From the NCBI RefSeq assembly GCF_023278365.1, contig NZ_CP075338.1, forward strand, positions 3,100,001 to 3,164,000: a stretch of DNA of 64,000 nucleotides, in the 5' to 3' direction. The position numbers were made by a program, and so were the translations under genes. The DNA comes from Epilithonimonas zeae. Lineage in GTDB: Bacteria > Bacteroidota > Bacteroidia > Flavobacteriales > Weeksellaceae. The notes under the pieces were generated by a model, which saw only the letters and a program-made list of their open reading frames with translations, was not told where the DNA came from and searched no databases. Shown here one piece after another: positions 52,895 through 61,638 of the stretch (positions are counted from its first letter, which is position 1; every line of letters begins with the position of its first letter).

Positions 52895-53390
52895 AAACAT
52901 TGCCTCAGATTTGCTTTTGATAGCAATACTCACGGCTTTTCAGGTTTTTATTCTGAACAGAATTGCATTGTTTGGACAATACATTCCTGTGCTTTACCCT
53001 GTGTTTGTAATGTTTTATCCATTCTTCCGTAATCAATTTCAATTTTTGGGATTGAGTTTTTTATTGGGATTATGCGTGGATGCTTTTTTAGGAACTTGGG
53101 GAATCAATGCTTTTGCAACGACGGTTATTGCATATTTTAGAACAATTATATTCAGAACATCTACAGATACGACTACGGATTTTTTCTCTTTCCAAAGTAT
53201 CCAGTGGACACAGTTCATATTTTTTATTATAACCAGTATTTTTATCCATCAGCTTTTGGTGCAGCACATCGAGTTTTTTAAGTTTGACAGATTTTTTGAA
53301 ATTTTATTTAATGTAATAGTTACCAGTATAATCTCGTTTGTATTTATATTAGCTTATACATTAGCCTTTAAAATCAAACAAAAAGTCTGA
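52884..53390 (+). CDS. mreD: Rod shape-determining protein MreD
   Basis: A 168-residue protein with five or more hydrophobic segments, MreD is the polytopic partner of MreC. It is weakly conserved, so the assignment relies on position, size and hydrophobicity, including the segment FYPFFRNQFQFLGLSFLLGLCVDAFLGTWGINAF, which is typical of Bacteroidota MreD. It overlaps mreC by 11 bases. An 86-base gap follows before mrdA. Confidence 0.85.
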   Translation: MVSRNIASDLLLIAILTAFQVFILNRIALFGQYIPVLYPVFVMFYPFFRNQFQFLGLSFLLGLCVDAFLGTWGINAFATTVIAYFRTIIFRTSTDTTTDFFSFQSIQWTQFIFFIITSIFIHQLLVQHIEFFKFDRFFEILFNVIVTSIISFVFILAYTLAFKIKQKV

Positions 53391-53476
53391 AACGAAAGAA
53401 TGTCTATCAAAAACCAAAAAATACTCTCTTTGAAACCGAGGTTGCATATGTCCTCTGAAAAGATTGAAAAATACAT

Positions 53477-55501
53477 ATGAAATCACAATACCTCAGAATC
53501 ATTCTAGCGCTTTCTATTATTGCATTAATTTTTATTGCAAGGCTTTCTTATTTGCAGCTATTCACAGATAGATATGCATTGAATGCAGCTAATACATCCA
53601 TTAAAATCGAATACGTCATTCCACCGCGAGGTGTTATTTTTGATAGGAATGGGAAAATACTTGTTGGAAATCAGCCTGCATTTGAAATTTCGTACACAGC
53701 AGCACTTCTTAAACCTGATTTCGATACGCTTGGCTTTTGTAAATTATTGAATATTTCTAAACCGGATTTCATCAAAACGATGAAAAATATCGAGAAGGAA
53801 AAATATTACTCCAAGCTCACACCAATGACTTTTATGAAAAATCTAAGTCGTGAAGATATGGCGAGAATTCAGGAATTGATTTTTAAGTATCCAGCGTTTT
53901 CAATTGTTCCGCGTCCGCAAAGACAATATGAAATCAATACTTCAGGAAACCTATTGGGCTATACGAATCAGGTGAATGACAATGATATCAAGAAAGATTC
54001 ATTGTATTATTTGCCTGGAGATATTGTAGGAAAAAGTGGAATCGAGAAGGCTTACGAAAAAGAACTTCGAGGCGAAAAAGGAATGAAATATATCCAAAAA
54101 GATATTCGCCAGAGAAGTATCGGTTCTTATAAAAACGGAGAGCTTGACAAAGAAGTTGTTACTGGAAAAGATTTGACATTAACCATTGACTACGATTTGC
54201 AAAGAATGGCGGAGGAAATGTTGGTTAATAAACACGGTGCAGTTGTAGCTCTTGACCCAAATAATGGAGAAATTTTGACAATGGCAACCGGTCCAGACAT
54301 AGACCCCAATCTTTTTACCGGACCAAATAAATCCAGAAATCTTTACCGATTAGCCAACGATACAATTTTCGAAAACAAACCTACGTTTGACCGTTCTGTT
54401 CAGGCGGCTTATCCTCCTGGTTCGACTTTCAAACTACTGACCGCTTTGGCTGCAATGGAAATGGGCGTGATGGACGATAAAACTATTTTCCCTTGTGGAA
54501 GAGGATTTTTCTATCGTGGTAAAAGCATCAAAGGTCACGGTGGAGCAGATCCTTTGATTCCGTCGATTCAGGTTTCTAGTAACTGTTATTTCACTTATGC
54601 CTATATATCAATCATAAAAAAATACCCAGGAAACCCATCAAAAGGAGTTGATGAATGGAAAAAGATCATCAATAGCTTTGGCGTTGGAGAATTCCTTAAT
54701 AATGATTTGGCTGTTGGAGCAAAAGGTAGAATTCCTTCCGGAGAGTTTTACGAAAAGAGAATGAAATCCATTTATAAAGCGAGTGGTTCTAAACGGACCG
54801 ATTATAAAAATTGGGACGAGATGCCAACCGGAGCTATATATAATGGTATGGGACAAGGCGATGTGCTTTTAACACCAATGCAAATGGCCAATTTTGTTGC
54901 TGCTATTGCAAACAAGGGTTGGTACTATACCCCTCACGTTGTTAAGTCTATTGATGGAAAACCAAATCCAGATCCAAGATTCAAGAAAAAGCATATGACT
55001 TTGGTTCAGAATCCTCATTTCTACAATGTCGTTCTACAAGGAATGGAAGCGGTGATGCTGAGAGGAACGGGAAGAAGTCTGATGTCCAAAGATTTTACGC
55101 AATTGGCAAAAACAGGAACGGCACAGGTTCCACAAGGGAAAGATAATTCTATTTTTGTATTGATTGCCCCCGCTGATAAACCAAAAATTGTGGTTGCTGC
55201 TGTAATGGAACACGCAGGATTTGGCGCTACTTGGGCTGGTCCGGCTTGTACGACGATTGCTGAAAAATATATCACGGGAGAACTGAAAAGAGAACATCTT
55301 TACAAGAAAATGATTACTTCTAGTTTTATGCCGGAATATAAACGGCAGTATATTGCTGATATGAAGCGAAAGGGCTGGTACAAAGAACCTCCTAAAGACT
55401 CTATTGAGTTGAAAAAAATTAAAGATAGTCTGAAGGCAATTCAAGATAAAAAATTAAAGAAAGATAGTTCCAAAGTTAAACCTCTAAAATCCAAAGTATA
55501 A
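53477..55501 (+). CDS. mrdA: Penicillin-binding protein 2 (MrdA)
   Basis: PBP2 is the class B transpeptidase of the elongasome. A transmembrane anchor is at about residues 7-27. A dimerisation domain starts VIPPRGVIFDRNGKIL, and the transpeptidase domain carries the SxxK nucleophile at Ser316-Lys319 in PPGSTFKLL, the SxN motif in VSSNCYF, and KTG at 545-547. The C-terminus is a Lys-rich tail. The 674 residues match the family. Its stop overlaps the rodA start by one base (TAATG). RodA is its glycosyltransferase partner. Confidence 0.95.
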   Translation: MKSQYLRIILALSIIALIFIARLSYLQLFTDRYALNAANTSIKIEYVIPPRGVIFDRNGKILVGNQPAFEISYTAALLKPDFDTLGFCKLLNISKPDFIKTMKNIEKEKYYSKLTPMTFMKNLSREDMARIQELIFKYPAFSIVPRPQRQYEINTSGNLLGYTNQVNDNDIKKDSLYYLPGDIVGKSGIEKAYEKELRGEKGMKYIQKDIRQRSIGSYKNGELDKEVVTGKDLTLTIDYDLQRMAEEMLVNKHGAVVALDPNNGEILTMATGPDIDPNLFTGPNKSRNLYRLANDTIFENKPTFDRSVQAAYPPGSTFKLLTALAAMEMGVMDDKTIFPCGRGFFYRGKSIKGHGGADPLIPSIQVSSNCYFTYAYISIIKKYPGNPSKGVDEWKKIINSFGVGEFLNNDLAVGAKGRIPSGEFYEKRMKSIYKASGSKRTDYKNWDEMPTGAIYNGMGQGDVLLTPMQMANFVAAIANKGWYYTPHVVKSIDGKPNPDPRFKKKHMTLVQNPHFYNVVLQGMEAVMLRGTGRSLMSKDFTQLAKTGTAQVPQGKDNSIFVLIAPADKPKIVVAAVMEHAGFGATWAGPACTTIAEKYITGELKREHLYKKMITSSFMPEYKRQYIADMKRKGWYKEPPKDSIELKKIKDSLKAIQDKKLKKDSSKVKPLKSKV

Positions 55502-56748
55502 TGAAGTGGGCAGAAGGTATTGACAAATTGGGGATGACATTATATATCCTGCTGTGTGTGTTTGCGATTATCAACATTCATAGTGTGAAAGCGGAGTTGG
55601 GAGAAAAACAATTGATCTTCTTCGGAATCTCTTGCTTCGTTGGATTGATTATCTTCTTTATGAGAACTAAGTTCTTTGAGAATATGTCAGCCATCATTTA
55701 TGTTGGTGGTGTTTTACTTTTAATAGGACTATTTCCTTTCGGAACAGAAATTCTTGGACAGAAAAACTGGTACAAATTCGGAGGCTTTACGATGCAACCT
55801 GTTGAATTTGCGAAAATCGGAACTTCTTTGATGTTAGCAAATTATGTTTCCAATCAGGATTTTAATATCAATAATCAACGTTCATTAATTACGTCTTTAG
55901 CCATCATTGCAATTCCTGGAGTTGTCGTTTTGATGATACCGGATGTTGGGTCATTATTGGTTTTTGTGGCTTTCGTAATAGCTTTATATAGAGAAGGGCT
56001 GTCTGGAAAGTTATTTTTAGTTGGGACACTATTTGCAGGTGTTTTCCTTATTGCCAATTATCTGAATGACCCATTGAAAATCGACCTTTGGTATTTCACT
56101 GTTATTATTCTTATTTTAGGTGCAATTTGGGTTGTATTCAATGTTGCAATGCTGCATAAAAATATTTATTCTCTACTTCCGGCAATTGGTATTATCGTTT
56201 TATTAGCTGGTTTATCAATCGTTTCACCAATTGTTTTTGAAAAATTGCCTAAACACCAGCAGGAAAGAGTTGAAGTTTTGTACAAAGGGGAAAGGGAATT
56301 TCGTGATACATCCGGATATAATTTGCTTTATTCCAAAACTGCAATTGGCTCTGGCGGAATGTTGGGGAAAGGCTATAAACAAGGTTCTGTAACCCAAGGA
56401 AAATTCGTTCCCGAACAGGAAACCGATTATATCTTCTGCACCGTTGGAGAAGAATGGGGATTCTTAGGAAGCACAATTCTGATTCTTTGTTATGCCATTT
56501 TCATAGGTAGAATTTATTATCTCGCCGAGAATCAGAAATCAACATTTAATCGGGTTTTTGGATACTGTTTCGCTTCTATTTTATTGATTCACTTTGTGAT
56601 TAATCTTGGGATGGTTATGGGATTGTTTCCAACTGTAGGAATTCCCTTGCCGTTTTTTAGTTATGGAGGAAGTTCGCTTTTGGCATTCTCTATAATGACT
56701 TTTATTTTCTTTAAACTCAATTACGCAGACAAAAACAGTCTTGTTTAG
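55501..56748 (+). CDS. rodA: Peptidoglycan glycosyltransferase RodA
   Basis: RodA is the SEDS-family polymerase that, with PBP2, makes peptidoglycan for elongation. It has 415 residues and about ten transmembrane segments. Family motifs include GQKNWYKFGGFTMQPVEFAKIG in the middle, KTAIGSGGMLGKGYKQGSVTQG in the large loop, and the conserved FSYGGSSLLA near the end. The gene begins on the last base of the mrdA stop codon and closes the rod-shape block. Confidence 0.95.
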   Translation: MKWAEGIDKLGMTLYILLCVFAIINIHSVKAELGEKQLIFFGISCFVGLIIFFMRTKFFENMSAIIYVGGVLLLIGLFPFGTEILGQKNWYKFGGFTMQPVEFAKIGTSLMLANYVSNQDFNINNQRSLITSLAIIAIPGVVVLMIPDVGSLLVFVAFVIALYREGLSGKLFLVGTLFAGVFLIANYLNDPLKIDLWYFTVIILILGAIWVVFNVAMLHKNIYSLLPAIGIIVLLAGLSIVSPIVFEKLPKHQQERVEVLYKGEREFRDTSGYNLLYSKTAIGSGGMLGKGYKQGSVTQGKFVPEQETDYIFCTVGEEWGFLGSTILILCYAIFIGRIYYLAENQKSTFNRVFGYCFASILLIHFVINLGMVMGLFPTVGIPLPFFSYGGSSLLAFSIMTFIFFKLNYADKNSLV

Positions 56749-56865
56749 ATAGGGCTACTTTCTAAGATATTTTATTTCATAAAATAATTCAAATTGTTGA
56801 TTGGTTTGGTTGAATTTTTGATGTTCATTTTTTTAATAAAAAATAATAATTTCAAAAACAATTTT

Positions 56866-57675
56866 ATGAAAAAAACAATTCTCTCTCTTTTCCTTTTGGG
56901 AACAGTAGGTTTTATGAATGCTCAATTTAACCTTGGAAACGTCACAAAAGCTGCAGGAAAAGGTGTTTCCGCTTTAACATTTACCAATGCGGATGCCATC
57001 AAACTTTCCAAAGAATCTGTTGATTGGATGGATAAAAATAATCCGGTTGCCGGCGCAAAAGACCCTTACACAGTTCGTCTCAACAAACTGTTTGCAAAAC
57101 ACAAATCCCAAGACGGACTTAATTTGAATTACAAAGTTTACAAAGTAAAGGACATTAACGCTTTTGCCTGTGCAGATGGAAGCGTAAGAGTATTTTCTTC
57201 GTTGATGGATATTATGACAGATGATGAACTTCTTGCAGTGATAGGTCACGAGATTGGTCACGTTAAGAACGAGGATACAAAAGATGCTATCAAATCTGCT
57301 TATTTAAAGGCGGCTGCTCTCGATGCAGCTTCAGCATCTTCAAAAACGGTTGCTACGCTTAATGACAGCCAATTAGGTCAGATGGCAAATGCAATCATGG
57401 ATGCATCTCACAGCAAAAAACAGGAATCGGAAGCTGATACTTATTCTTATGACTTTATGAAGTCTAATGGTTACAATGTTGTAGGAGCTTACACCGCTTT
57501 CAAAAAATTGGCTTTGTTATCAGAAGGAAGCCAACAATCAGGATTCCAAAAGATGTTTAATTCGCATCCTGATAGTGGAAAGAGAGCCGAAGCAATCAAG
57601 AAAAGAGCAGAGAAAGATGGTCTCTGGAAAGATCCCGGAACTGTTACTTTACCAACTGCAAAGTTGACAAAATAA
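56866..57675 (+). CDS. Secreted M48-family metalloprotease
   Basis: This exported zinc protease of the M48/Ste24 type has a signal peptide (ending near GFMNAQ), then the zinc helix VIGHEIGHVKNEDT (HExxH), with the third ligand expected in KQESEADTYSYDFM. No transmembrane segment besides the leader is seen. It resembles periplasmic YggG/LoiP-like proteases, which are linked to envelope quality control. I start at the ATG at 56866 (269 residues). Codons upstream to 56794 would bury the leader. A strong terminator follows at once. Confidence 0.88.
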   Translation: MKKTILSLFLLGTVGFMNAQFNLGNVTKAAGKGVSALTFTNADAIKLSKESVDWMDKNNPVAGAKDPYTVRLNKLFAKHKSQDGLNLNYKVYKVKDINAFACADGSVRVFSSLMDIMTDDELLAVIGHEIGHVKNEDTKDAIKSAYLKAAALDAASASSKTVATLNDSQLGQMANAIMDASHSKKQESEADTYSYDFMKSNGYNVVGAYTAFKKLALLSEGSQQSGFQKMFNSHPDSGKRAEAIKKRAEKDGLWKDPGTVTLPTAKLTK

Positions 57676-57701
57676 AAAAAGCTGCCTTTCGGCAGCTTTT
57701 T
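57676..57701 (+). terminator. Terminator of the M48 protease gene
   Basis: AAAAAGCTGCC (57676-57686) and GGCAGCTTTTT (57691-57701) form a perfect 11-bp stem with a TTTC loop and end in T residues. It begins immediately after the stop codon. Confidence 0.9.
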
Positions 57702-57726
57702 AATTTTAGTCATTTAAGATTTTTAT

Positions 57727-57807
57727 TTGGGCAGCTATTTCCGCCCTCCGTTCCCGCTATCCGCCTGCAGCGGATGAGCTCCACTCAGGTCGGGCTGCAC
57801 AAGATTC
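57727..57807 (+). repeat. Dispersed intergenic repeat, family I, copy C
   Basis: TTTGGGCAGCTATTTCCGCC and CTCCGTTCCCGCT form the 5' arm. ATCCGC-CTGCA-GCGGAT (57759-57775) is a short central hairpin, and CCACTCAGGTCGGGCTGCAC ending AAGATTC is the 3' arm. It lies between convergent genes. Confidence 0.75.
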
Positions 57808-57818
57808 TACGCTCCAGA

Positions 57819-59192
57819 TTAATTCTTTACTAAAACCAAATAATCCCAAGGTTTTAGATTAAAAGCAGTTTTTTCAGAATTGATATTGAAAATCTTCCCC
57901 GTGAACAATTCTCTATACTGTCCATAATAATATTTGGTATCAACAGAAGTTGTTAAACTTTTATCAGAAAAATTGAAAATCGATAAAACCGCATCATCAT
58001 TTTTTTCTCTGTAAAAAGACAAAACATCACTCATCTGATTGTTAGTTATCCGAATCATTTCTCCACCCCATTTTCCATTCCAGAGCGCTTGATTCTTATG
58101 TTTCAAGTCAAATAATTTCTGATACATTCCGTAGAATTTGTGGTCTTTCCACACAATTTCATCCTTCTCAAAAAACTCGAGGCTTCTGTCCAATCCAGCT
58201 TCCTGTCCACTGTAGACCAAAGGCATTCCGTTGGCTGTTCCGCAAAGTGCCATAGCAGTTTCTAATCCTTTCCCGAAATTAGAAAACTGATTGCCTTCCC
58301 AAGAATTTTTATCGTGATTATCTGTGAACAACATTCGGTAAGAATCGTAAGGGAAACTTCCCACATCGTGCGCCATATATTCGTATAAAGCATTAGCACC
58401 TTTTCCGCCTGTTGTCGCCAATTTCAGTTTATCCCAAAGCGACCAGGAATAAGTCATATCAAATGATTTTCTGTACAAATCACGAGATTCCCATTCGGCG
58501 AGCATAAAGACAGGCTTGATTTGGTCCAATTCTTCTCTGGCATTTTCCCAAAAATCAACCGGAATGAAACCGGCAACATCGCATCGGTAACCGTCGATAT
58601 TGGCTTCTTTTACCCAATATTTCAGCGCACCAGTCATATATTCTCGGAAGTTTGGATTGTTATAATCGAAGTCAATCACGTCATCCCAGTCGTACCAAGG
58701 TGTTGGTTGGAAATGACCTTCTCTCGATTTCGTGTACCAATCCGGATGTTCTTTTGTCAGAGGATTGTCCCAGGCGGAATGATTCCCTACCCAATCGATA
58801 ATCACATACATTCCCATCGAATGAATTTTATCTACCAAGCTTTTCAAATCCTTCAAAGTTCCAAAATCTGGATTCACCCCTTTGAAGTCTTTTACGGAAT
58901 AGTAACTTCCTAGTTTTCCTTTTCTATGTTCTTCTCCAATAGGATGGATTGGCATCAGCCAAAGAATATCAATACCCATTTTTTTGAGTCTTGGTAAATG
59001 TTTTTCAAACGCTTTGAAAGTTCCTTCTTTGGTATATTGCCGAATATTGACTTCGTAAATCGTTGCGTTTTTGCTCCATTCAGGATGTTTGAGCTGAACG
59101 TAAGGTTTTGGCTGGTAACGAGAATCTTTGGTCTGTGAATTTCCAAGAAATGGAATCAGCAGAAATAGAAAAAGATATTTTAGAGAATTCAT
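57819..59192 (-). CDS. Secreted GH13-family alpha-amylase
   Basis: This GH13 glycoside hydrolase acts on alpha-glucans. A signal peptide (MNSLKYLFLFLLIPFLGNSQ) is followed by a (beta/alpha)8 domain with the four conserved regions: VIIDWVGNHSAWDNP, GYRCDVAGF (nucleophile Asp), FMLAEWESRD (acid/base Glu) and LFTDNHDKNSW (transition-state Asp). A short C-terminal beta domain ends the protein. I start at the ATG at 59192 (457 residues). The frame is open to 59450, but that region overlaps a repeat and the 3' end of the ABC-F gene. No susC/susD genes are nearby, so it is a solitary amylase. Confidence 0.9.
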   Translation of the reverse strand: MNSLKYLFLFLLIPFLGNSQTKDSRYQPKPYVQLKHPEWSKNATIYEVNIRQYTKEGTFKAFEKHLPRLKKMGIDILWLMPIHPIGEEHRKGKLGSYYSVKDFKGVNPDFGTLKDLKSLVDKIHSMGMYVIIDWVGNHSAWDNPLTKEHPDWYTKSREGHFQPTPWYDWDDVIDFDYNNPNFREYMTGALKYWVKEANIDGYRCDVAGFIPVDFWENAREELDQIKPVFMLAEWESRDLYRKSFDMTYSWSLWDKLKLATTGGKGANALYEYMAHDVGSFPYDSYRMLFTDNHDKNSWEGNQFSNFGKGLETAMALCGTANGMPLVYSGQEAGLDRSLEFFEKDEIVWKDHKFYGMYQKLFDLKHKNQALWNGKWGGEMIRITNNQMSDVLSFYREKNDDAVLSIFNFSDKSLTTSVDTKYYYGQYRELFTGKIFNINSEKTAFNLKPWDYLVLVKN

Positions 59193-59300
59193 AAGGTTGG
59201 TATATTTCTCTAAAATTAAAAAAAGCGTTTCATACCGAAACGCTTTTTGAATATTTATTTTTCTGACGAAAATTTGTTTTGTTGACAAATGTTCAATTTT

Positions 59301-59396
59301 GCGAAGCGCGTCCCGGCCTGAGCGGAGCTTTTTTTGTCTTGTCTCTTGAGACGAGACAAAAAAGCGGGAGCGGAGGACGGATAAAGACGCCCCAAT
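59301..59396 (-). repeat. Dispersed intergenic repeat, family I, copy D
   Basis: Read on the minus strand it begins TTGGGGCGTCTTTATCCGTC, then CTCCGCTCCCGCT. A long hairpin follows (GCTTTTTTTGTCTTGTCTC at 59327-59345 with GAGACGAGACAAAAAAGC at 59348-59365 on the plus strand), then CTCCGCTCAGGCCGGGACGCG. It lies between the amylase start and the abcF stop. Confidence 0.75.
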
Positions 59397-59403
59397 TAAT
59401 TCT

Positions 59404-61026
59404 TTAAGAATATAACTGCTCTTGCAATTCTTTGATTTTTTTATCTCCAAGATATTCGTCGTAAGTCATATCTCTGTCGATGATTCCTTTTGGAGTCAAC
59501 TCGATGATTCTGTTACAAACCGTTCCCAACAATTCGTGGTCATGAGAAGATAACAAGATGTTTCCTTTGAAGTTGTTCAAAGAGTTGTTCAAGGTTGTGA
59601 TACTTTCCAAATCTAAGTGGTTGGTTGGCTCATCCAGTAGAAGAACATTCGCTTTCTGAAGCATCATTCTACTGAACATACAACGCATTTTCTCTCCTCC
59701 GGAAAGGACTTTACAAGACTTAAGCGCTTCGTCTCCGGAGAATAACATTCTTCCCAAGAAACCTCTGATAAACTCTTCGTGTCTTTCCTCATCGTTCTTC
59801 GTGAATTGTCTTAACCAATCTACCAAGTTCAAATCATCTTGGAAGAAGTTTGTATTGTCCAAAGGCATATGAGATTGGTTTGTTGTAACGCCCCAAGCAA
59901 TATTTCCTTTGTCAGCTTCGATATTTCCAGCTAAGATTTCGAAAAACTCTGTAATTGCTAATGAGTTTCTGGAAAGAACAGCTACTTTGTCACCTTTTTT
60001 AAGATTAAGGTCAATGTTTGAGAATAACAATTCGCCGTCTTTGGTTTTTTCAAGACCTTTAACATCTAGAATCTGATCTCCAACTTCTCTTTCAACATCA
60101 AAGATAATTGCCGGATATCTTCTTGATGAAGGTTTGATGTCATCAATATTCAACTTGTCGATCATCTTTTTACGAGCGGTTGCTTGTTTAGCTTTTGCTA
60201 CGTTTGAACTAAATCTCGCGATGAAATCCTGTAATTCTTTTTTCTTGTCTTCTGCTTTTTTGTTAGCCTGAGCTCTTTGTCTTGTTGCCAACTGAGAAGC
60301 TTGGTACCAGAAAGAGTAGTTACCGGTGTATAAGTTTAATTTTGCATAATCCAAATCTCCGATGTGCGTACAAACCGTATCCAAGAAGTGACGGTCGTGA
60401 GAAACCACAATTACCGTATTCTCATAATCTGCCAAGAAATCTTCTAACCACGCGATTGTTGCAATATCCAAGTCGTTGGTAGGCTCATCCAGAATCAACA
60501 CATCGGGATTACCGAATAAAGCCTGAGCAAGTAGAACTCTTACTTTGTCTTTGTTCTCCAATTCGCTCATTAACTGATAATGCATATCTTCCGTGATTCC
60601 AACGTTTGAAAGCAAAGTTTGTGCATCGGCTTCAGAATTCCATCCACCCATTTCGTCATAGATTACGCCTAATTCTCCAGCTTTGATTCCATCTTCGTCA
60701 GAGAAATCTTCTTTAGCATAAAGCGCATCCATCTCTTCCTTGATTTCGAAAAGTCTTTTGTTACCTCTAAGAATTGTTTCAAGAACTGTGAAATTGTCAT
60801 AGGCAAAGTGATCCTGCTCTAGGACAGACATTCTTTTTCCGTTTTCAAGAGAAACGTGACCTGAAGTTGGATCTTGCTTTCCGCTTAAGATCTTAAGAAA
60901 AGTTGATTTTCCGGCACCATTGGCACCGATAATACCATAACAATTTCCTTTTGTAAATTTTATATTAACTTCGTCGAAGAGTACTCTTTTCCCGAACTGT
61001 AAAGATATATTAGATACTGTTAACAT
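59404..61026 (-). CDS. ABC-F-family ATPase (YbiT-like) with complementary degenerate sites
   Basis: This cytoplasmic ABC-F protein of 540 residues has two ATPase domains and no membrane part. Such proteins act on ribosomes. Domain 1 has an intact Walker A (GANGAGKST, residues 34-42) and Walker B (LILDEPTNDLD, about 177-187), but its ABC signature reads MSELENKDKVR (153-163) where LSGGE is expected. Domain 2 has the reverse: the P-loop is LSRNSLAIT (351-359), without the GKS/T, but its signature VLSGGEKMR and Walker B are normal. One composite ATP site should therefore work and the other should not. The YbiT/YkpA branch is the closest match I recall. Confidence 0.88.
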   Translation of the reverse strand: MLTVSNISLQFGKRVLFDEVNIKFTKGNCYGIIGANGAGKSTFLKILSGKQDPTSGHVSLENGKRMSVLEQDHFAYDNFTVLETILRGNKRLFEIKEEMDALYAKEDFSDEDGIKAGELGVIYDEMGGWNSEADAQTLLSNVGITEDMHYQLMSELENKDKVRVLLAQALFGNPDVLILDEPTNDLDIATIAWLEDFLADYENTVIVVSHDRHFLDTVCTHIGDLDYAKLNLYTGNYSFWYQASQLATRQRAQANKKAEDKKKELQDFIARFSSNVAKAKQATARKKMIDKLNIDDIKPSSRRYPAIIFDVEREVGDQILDVKGLEKTKDGELLFSNIDLNLKKGDKVAVLSRNSLAITEFFEILAGNIEADKGNIAWGVTTNQSHMPLDNTNFFQDDLNLVDWLRQFTKNDEERHEEFIRGFLGRMLFSGDEALKSCKVLSGGEKMRCMFSRMMLQKANVLLLDEPTNHLDLESITTLNNSLNNFKGNILLSSHDHELLGTVCNRIIELTPKGIIDRDMTYDEYLGDKKIKELQEQLYS

Positions 61027-61045
61027 ATAGTTTTGTAAATTTGTG

Positions 61046-61053
61046 CAAAAATA
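61046..61053 (-). promoter_or_regulatory. Candidate -7 promoter element of the ABC-F gene
   Basis: The minus strand reads TATTTTTG, matching TAnnTTTG, 19 bases before the ATG. No matching -33 box is clear. Confidence 0.35.
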
Positions 61054-61106
61054 CGAAAATAAGTTGGGATACTGAAGTGTCCTAAATTTTATATAAATTA
61101 GACTTA

Positions 61107-61571
61107 ATGAAAGTTAAATTAGAAAAGTCGGTTAACATTTTTAACAAACGTGCCCGTTTTGAATATGAGATTCTGGACGAGTATGAGGCTGGTATTGTCT
61201 TGACCGGAACTGAAATAAAATCCTTGCGTTCTTCTAAGGCATCTATCACCGAAAGCTTCTGTCAGTTCATAAATGATGAACTGTATGTCATTAATATGAT
61301 GATAGATGAGTACAAATTAGGAACTTTTTACAACCACAAAACAAAAAGGGAACGGAAATTGTTACTGCATCATTACGAATTGCAAAAACTTAAAAAAAAG
61401 TTAAAGGATGTTGGTAATACTATAATACCTTTGAAGTTGTATATCAATAATCATGGGAAAGCAAAATTGCTCATTTCGTTAGCCAGAGGTAAAAAACTCT
61501 TCGATAAGAGAGAGGCTATAAAGGATAGAGAAAATAAAGTAAACATCCAGCGTCTATTAAAGAAAAGTTAA
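61107..61571 (+). CDS. smpB: SsrA-binding protein SmpB
   Basis: SmpB binds tmRNA and brings it to stalled ribosomes for trans-translation. The 154 residues are normal. Conserved parts include the start NIFNKRARFEYEILDEYEAGIVLTGTEIKSLR, the central NMMIDEYKLGTFYNHKTKRERKLLLH, and the basic C-terminal tail KLFDKREAIKDRENK. It is divergent from the ABC-F gene. The tmRNA gene ssrA is not in this window. Confidence 0.95.
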   Translation: MKVKLEKSVNIFNKRARFEYEILDEYEAGIVLTGTEIKSLRSSKASITESFCQFINDELYVINMMIDEYKLGTFYNHKTKRERKLLLHHYELQKLKKKLKDVGNTIIPLKLYINNHGKAKLLISLARGKKLFDKREAIKDRENKVNIQRLLKKS

Positions 61572-61638
61572 AAAAACTTTGTTTATAAAGAAAAATTATA
61601 TTTATTTTGCATTATCAATTATTTAATCATTTAATTCT

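Noticed and set aside
59193-59450. N-terminal extension of the amylase by 86 residues
   Set aside because: The extension crosses a dispersed repeat and the end of the ABC-F gene, and it would place the clear signal peptide internally. The start at 59192 is better.
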